NCBI GenBank assembly: GCA_937942875.1
Contig: CALEBT010000067.1
Span: 1 to 47,264 of the forward strand
Reading direction: 5' to 3'
From: an uncultured Ignavibacterium sp.
GTDB taxonomy: Bacteria > Bacteroidota > Ignavibacteria > Ignavibacteriales > Ignavibacteriaceae
Length of the DNA: 47,264 nucleotides
Position numbers and translations under genes: made by a program. This document shows, in pieces, positions 43,461 through 47,264 of this stretch (position 1 is its first letter; each line of letters starts with the position of its first letter). A model generated the notes under the pieces. That model had not been told where the DNA came from and did no database searches. It saw nothing but the letters and a program-made list of their open reading frames with translations.

Positions 43461-44948
43461 ATGGAACATTACGGCTTTTTTTCCATTTTACCGCCGGTAT
43501 TGGCAATTATTCTCGCAATAAAAACCAGACAAGTTTTCGTTTCACTTCTATTCGGAATATGGCTTGGTTGGATTATACTCAGCGGAGGAAATGTACTTTT
43601 GGGCACTACATCTACAATTCAGGCTTTGGTTGATGTTTTTAAAGACAGCGGAAATACAAGAACTATAATGTTTAGCTGTCTTGTTGGTGCTTTGATTGCT
43701 TTTATTCAGAGGTCAGGTGGAGTTGCAGGTTTCGTAAAGATGATTAACAGATTTCTTGAAAAACTTGAACTCAAAAAAATTGGTAAGAGCAGAAAAACAG
43801 TTCAGTTAATTGCCTGGGCAACAGGCACAGCTATTTTTGTTGAATCAAGTATAAATGCTTTAACTGTCGGAACTGTATTCAGACCAGTATTTGACAGATT
43901 AAAAATTCCAAGAGAAAAACTTGCCTATATCGCTGATTCTATTTCTGCCCCGACTTGTATATTGATTCCATTAAATGCCTGGGGCGCATACATAATGGGA
44001 TTGATAGCAGCACAAGGTTTCTCTAATCCTCTTGGTGTTTTAGTTAAAGCATTTCCACTTAATTTTTATCCAATGCTGGCTATGGCTATGGTACTGTTTG
44101 TAATAATTAGTCAAAAAGATTTTGGACCGATGAAGAAAGCTGAAAAACGAGCAACTGAAGAAGGTAAAGTTATACGAGATGGTGCAGTCCCATTAATTTC
44201 ATCTGATGTAGTTTCTTTGGATAAAAAAGAAAATGTAAAAGAAAAAGCTTTCAATATGATTGTACCCATTTCGGTAATGGTGGGAATGATGCCTTTAATG
44301 CTTCTTTATACAGGATGGGGTCAGGTTGAAAATATTTCCTCACTTAAATGGTATGAACAACTTTTTTATGCGTTAGGAAAAGGTTCTGGTTCAACTGCTG
44401 TGCTTTACTCGGTTTTAACGGCAATAATTGTAGGTAGTGTTCTTTATATCTGCCAAAAAATATTCACTTTTGCAGAAACTATCGAACTGATATTTAAAGG
44501 AATTAGTGGATTGATCCCTCTTGCTTTGCTAATGATGTTAGCTTTTGCCATCGGGGCAGTTTGTCGTGAACTTGGTACAGGTCTTTATGCCGCTGAATTA
44601 TCAAAAGCCTGGTTATCTCCGAATTTTGTCCCTGTAATAGTTTTCGTTGTAGCTTGCTTCATTGCATTTTCTACAGGAACTTCCTGGGGAACTTTTGCTA
44701 TTATGCTTGCCATTGGAATTCCGATGGCACAAACACTTGATGCAAATATTTATCTCACTATTGCTGCTGCTTTAGGTGGTGGAGTTTTTGGGGATCATTG
44801 CTCACCTATTTCTGATACAACAATTATTTCCTCAATGGCTTCTGCAAGTGATCATATTGATCACGTCAAAACTCAATTACCTTATGCTTTAACAGCAGGA
44901 ATAATATCAGCATTTCTATATCTGATTCTGGGAATTTTAATTCATTAA
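43461..44948 (+). CDS. nhaC: NhaC-family Na+/H+ or amino-acid antiporter
   Basis: A 495-residue inner-membrane transporter with about twelve hydrophobic segments. 'GDHCSPISDTTIISSMAS' near the C-terminus and 'AFSTGTSWGTFAIMLAIGIP' are NhaC-family signatures. NhaC-type genes are common members of lysine and ornithine fermentation clusters, where they are thought to carry the amino acid or balance sodium. Here it ends the cluster, 23 bases after the reactivase-like gene. The real substrate may be the diamino acid or its product. It is convergent with the T9SS protein gene. Confidence 0.88.
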   Translation: MEHYGFFSILPPVLAIILAIKTRQVFVSLLFGIWLGWIILSGGNVLLGTTSTIQALVDVFKDSGNTRTIMFSCLVGALIAFIQRSGGVAGFVKMINRFLEKLELKKIGKSRKTVQLIAWATGTAIFVESSINALTVGTVFRPVFDRLKIPREKLAYIADSISAPTCILIPLNAWGAYIMGLIAAQGFSNPLGVLVKAFPLNFYPMLAMAMVLFVIISQKDFGPMKKAEKRATEEGKVIRDGAVPLISSDVVSLDKKENVKEKAFNMIVPISVMVGMMPLMLLYTGWGQVENISSLKWYEQLFYALGKGSGSTAVLYSVLTAIIVGSVLYICQKIFTFAETIELIFKGISGLIPLALLMMLAFAIGAVCRELGTGLYAAELSKAWLSPNFVPVIVFVVACFIAFSTGTSWGTFAIMLAIGIPMAQTLDANIYLTIAAALGGGVFGDHCSPISDTTIISSMASASDHIDHVKTQLPYALTAGIISAFLYLILGILIH

Positions 44949-44993
44949 AGTTCGGAAAAGAAGTACAAAATCTTCGCACCTTGAGCTTTAGAA

Positions 44994-47069
44994 TCATCTT
45001 AAATACAACATCTTTTTCGTCTGGACGAAATTACCTGCTTTAAGTTGATAGAAATAAATTCCACTCGCAATTGAATTGCCTACTGCCAATTGCCAACTGC
45101 TTACTGACACTTCGTGAAATCCGGCTTCTCTGTAATCATCTACTAAAGTTGCAACTTCATTTCCCAAAACATCATAGACTTTCAATGTCTGCCAACTGCT
45201 TACTGGCGACTGCCAACTGATGCGGGTGCTTGGATTGTCCGAATGGATGGCATTGCCAAATGGATTAGGATAATTCTGATTAAGAATAAAATTATCAACA
45301 ATAGTTACTTGCTTTTGTTCAACTGAATTTGGTTGTGCAAATAAGTTTTTATAAAAGGTAAAATTTCCATCATATTCACCTACAATTAAATCTTTTTTTC
45401 CATCTCCATCTAAATCTGCAAAATCAGTATTTGCATTTTGTTTTACTTTAACACCATTAAATAATGTATCTGCTCTTACCCAAACGGGACTTTGAGCATT
45501 TCCATCATTTCTATAATAGAATATTGTTCCATTACTTCGTCCGATAATTAAATCATAATCCCAGTCATTATCAACATCTGCTAATGTGGCAGAACTGTAA
45601 CTTGGAAAAGTAATTCCTGAAAACACATTATTATTTTGAACAAAAACATTATTACCAGTATTCTCGTAAAATCTATAATCTGAACCAGTTTCTGCGGCAA
45701 CTAATAAATCCAAGTCGCCGTCGCCATCAATATCAACAACAGCAGGCGAACTCATCCAACCAACATCTATAAATCCAAATATTGAATTGTTAGCAGTAAA
45801 TGTTCCGTTATTATTTAAGAAAAGATATATTTTACCATCAAGAGCACCAGAGATAATATCAAAGTCACCGTCTTTATCAAAATCAACAAATACAGGTGAA
45901 CTGTACGAATTGACTGTTAAACTTGAAAACGATGTGCTAACCATAGCAAATTGTGGCTTAAGGTTTGTACCATTGTTCCTGAAATAATAAAATTTACCAT
46001 CCCACATACCGCATAACATATCAACATCTCCATCATTATCATAATCGGCAAGAGATACAGTACCGCCACTTCCATTAAGCTTAATTACTTTGAAATAATC
46101 AGGATAATATTGGAACAAAGGATTAGTTGCTGTACCGTTATTTCGATAGACATAAAGTATTCCGGAAGACTGACCATAAACTAAATCAAGATCACCATCA
46201 TAATCGAGGTCAACAAAAGTTGGATTTTTCCAATAGGTGGAAGTTTCAACAATTGCGAAAGTATTATTCTCTCTGACCCAAACCGGTTGAGAAGGCGTAC
46301 CATTATTTTTATAATAATAGATAGCAGCACCATCTCTACCAACAAGTAAATCATAGTCTGAATCATTATCTATATCAGCTAATGCAGGATAAGAATTTAA
46401 TCCGACATCAGGAATACCTGTTACCAGAGAATTATCTGCAATAAATTTTGGTGACGAACTTGTTCCAATATTTCTGAATCCGAGAGTTAATCCCGGTTCA
46501 GGACCTCCGATTAAAGATTCTCCTGTTCCAACTAACAAATCTAAATCACCGTCACTATCTAAGTCTGCAAATGCTGGTTTAGGATCGCCTCCGATTAGTG
46601 GATTTACATTAGAAAAGATAGTATCAACTTTCTCAAAATCCGGAGTAGTTATACTTCCTTTATTTTCATAATATAGCAAGCCATAATAACCACCAATTAC
46701 TAAATCCAGATCACCATCCCCATCAAGATCGTGTAAAACAGGGTAATCAGAATTTGTGTTAATCAATCCGCCTGAATAAATGTTTTCAATAATTGAATTA
46801 TCTTTGGTAAAAGTTGAAGGAAAAAGCAGTGAATTATTCCGGAAAAAATCAACCATATCAGTATTGTTACCAAGAAATAAATCCTTAGTTCCGTTGTTAT
46901 CAATATCAGCAAAAAAAGGAGCTGAAAAACTTTTGACTGTTACACCAGAAATCGTAAAAACCGAATCAACTTTAAGCCAATTTTGAGGGTACACAATTGA
47001 ATTGATTAAGAGTACAATTATGATTGAGAGAAAGAAAGATTTAGAATTATTTTTCACATTAAACTCCAA
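44994..47069 (-). CDS. FG-GAP repeat protein with type IX secretion tail
   Basis: A 691-residue secreted protein. After a signal peptide (about 1-29, 'IIVLLINSIVYPQ') come many FG-GAP/VCBS repeats, each with a DxDxDGDxDL calcium loop such as 'DLDGDGDLDLVIGG', building a beta-propeller-like binder of about 550 residues. The last 90 residues are a T9SS sorting domain: 'FILNQNYPNPF' ... 'TLKVYDVLGNEVATLVDD' ... 'ASGIYFYQLKAGNFVQTKK'. Between these blocks are unusual inserts 'GNAIHSDN' and 'SWQSPVSSWQ' and 'SSWQLAVGNS', coded by repeat words (45075-45108, 45186-45225, 45238-45262). It is probably a surface adhesin or substrate binder. Confidence 0.92.
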   Translation of the reverse strand: MEFNVKNNSKSFFLSIIIVLLINSIVYPQNWLKVDSVFTISGVTVKSFSAPFFADIDNNGTKDLFLGNNTDMVDFFRNNSLLFPSTFTKDNSIIENIYSGGLINTNSDYPVLHDLDGDGDLDLVIGGYYGLLYYENKGSITTPDFEKVDTIFSNVNPLIGGDPKPAFADLDSDGDLDLLVGTGESLIGGPEPGLTLGFRNIGTSSSPKFIADNSLVTGIPDVGLNSYPALADIDNDSDYDLLVGRDGAAIYYYKNNGTPSQPVWVRENNTFAIVETSTYWKNPTFVDLDYDGDLDLVYGQSSGILYVYRNNGTATNPLFQYYPDYFKVIKLNGSGGTVSLADYDNDGDVDMLCGMWDGKFYYFRNNGTNLKPQFAMVSTSFSSLTVNSYSSPVFVDFDKDGDFDIISGALDGKIYLFLNNNGTFTANNSIFGFIDVGWMSSPAVVDIDGDGDLDLLVAAETGSDYRFYENTGNNVFVQNNNVFSGITFPSYSSATLADVDNDWDYDLIIGRSNGTIFYYRNDGNAQSPVWVRADTLFNGVKVKQNANTDFADLDGDGKKDLIVGEYDGNFTFYKNLFAQPNSVEQKQVTIVDNFILNQNYPNPFGNAIHSDNPSTRISWQSPVSSWQTLKVYDVLGNEVATLVDDYREAGFHEVSVSSWQLAVGNSIASGIYFYQLKAGNFVQTKKMLYLR
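45075..45108 (-). repeat. TGCCAACTGC word inside T9SS domain, copy A
   Basis: Reads ATTGCCTACTGCCAATTGCC then AACTGCTTACTGAC. The 16-mer TGCCAACTGCTTACTG (45091-45106) recurs exactly at 45190-45205. On the coding strand it gives the 'SSWQLAVGNS' insert. Confidence 0.75.
45186..45225 (-). repeat. TGCCAACTGC word inside T9SS domain, copy B
   Basis: TGCCAACTGCTTACTG (45190-45205) followed by GCGACTGCCAACTGATGCGG, so the word TGCCAACTG occurs twice in this copy. It codes for 'SWQSPVSSWQ' in the sorting domain where related proteins have a plain beta-strand. Confidence 0.75.
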
Positions 47070-47114
47070 ATGGTTGGGGAAATTAATAAACCAATTTAGT
47101 AAATATTTACTGTA

Positions 47115-47264
47115 CTATAAGGAAAATGTTAACTCATTTGCAATTAATTCAGCTTGTTTCAACACTGTCTCGGTAGCTAACTTTTGCATATCGGGTGGAT
47201 AGCCATACTGCCTTAAAGTTCTTTTAACTATTACTTTTAATTTTGCCTTTGCACTTTCTTTTAA
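47115..47264 (-). CDS. hsdR: type I restriction enzyme R subunit, C-terminal end (partial)
   Basis: The last 49 codons of a minus-strand gene that enters from the right edge; the stop TAG is at 47115-47117. The segment 'AKLKVIVKRTLRQYGYPPDM' followed by 'VLKQAELIANEL' matches the very C-terminus of HsdR (pattern KLRVxVKRxLRKYxYPPDxQExAxxxVLxQAE), the helical tail of the type I restriction translocase. The rest, and any hsdM/hsdS, lie outside the window. It ends 45 bases before the FG-GAP gene begins. Confidence 0.8.
   Translation of the reverse strand, partial: LKESAKAKLKVIVKRTLRQYGYPPDMQKLATETVLKQAELIANELTFSL

Overview
The window is an AT-rich chromosomal segment that most resembles the Ignavibacteria (Bacteroidota/Chlorobi group). 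The best evidence is a type IX secretion C-terminal domain of the NYPNPF...LKVYDVLGNEVATLV...SGIYFYQLKAG type on the FG-GAP protein at the right end. A GWxTD-domain protein, many Sec/lipoprotein exported proteins and the general gene content agree. The assignment is an inference; there is no rRNA gene to confirm it.

Layout. 1-2131: decayed DNA with an internally deleted IS1380-type transposase, a broken secreted-protein remnant, one small membrane protein and repeat words. 2132-11310 (+): feoA-feoB-Fur-family regulator, a beta-lactamase-fold hydrolase, a TolB-like protein, an M28 peptidase with PDZ, a low-molecular-weight phosphatase, a fructosamine-kinase-like protein, an M15 peptidase and a beta-helix lipoprotein. 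11500-13541 (-): rpoN and a DUF3109 protein. 13542-14424: a repeat-rich spacer with tRNA-Arg(TCG) preceded by three 5'-half copies of that tRNA, each with a palindrome in the D-loop. 14425-15624 (+): tadA and adk. 15621-30353 (-): fifteen same-strand genes, mostly housekeeping: ftsE, methyltransferase, pdxA, GWxTD, rho, folC, pyrD, pyrK, manC, an unknown helical protein, alr, a GT2 glycosyltransferase, a flippase-like protein, a radical SAM/SPASM protein and a TSUP permease. 30483-33220 (+): glycolate oxidase subunits glcD and glcF. 33248-36419 (-): lysA and an amidase-NamZ fusion lipoprotein. 36614-44948 (+): an eight-gene cluster described next. 44994-47264 (-): the FG-GAP/T9SS protein and the C-terminus of a type I restriction HsdR running off the window.

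The most interesting part is 36588-44948. A GntR/FCD regulator with a perfect operator-like inverted repeat next to its start is followed by a diaminopimelate-dehydrogenase-like oxidoreductase, an unrecognised 145-residue protein, an unrecognised fold-type I PLP enzyme, a 75-residue protein, a B12-binding plus TIM-barrel mutase-like protein, a P-loop protein resembling aminomutase reactivase subunits, and an NhaC-type antiporter. The logic (B12 aminomutase, then dehydrogenase, then PLP cleavage enzyme, with reactivase and transporter) parallels anaerobic ornithine and lysine degradation. However, none of the catalytic genes looks orthologous to oraSE, ord, ortAB or the kam genes, and the mutase has its B12 domain at the N-terminus. 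I propose a non-orthologous diamino-acid degradation cluster; the substrate is unknown.

A second theme is short repeated DNA words both between and inside genes: (CTTGAA/CCTGAA)n hexamers read in frame in glcF and the GWxTD gene, TGCCAACTGC words inside the T9SS tail, and several partly palindromic intergenic words.
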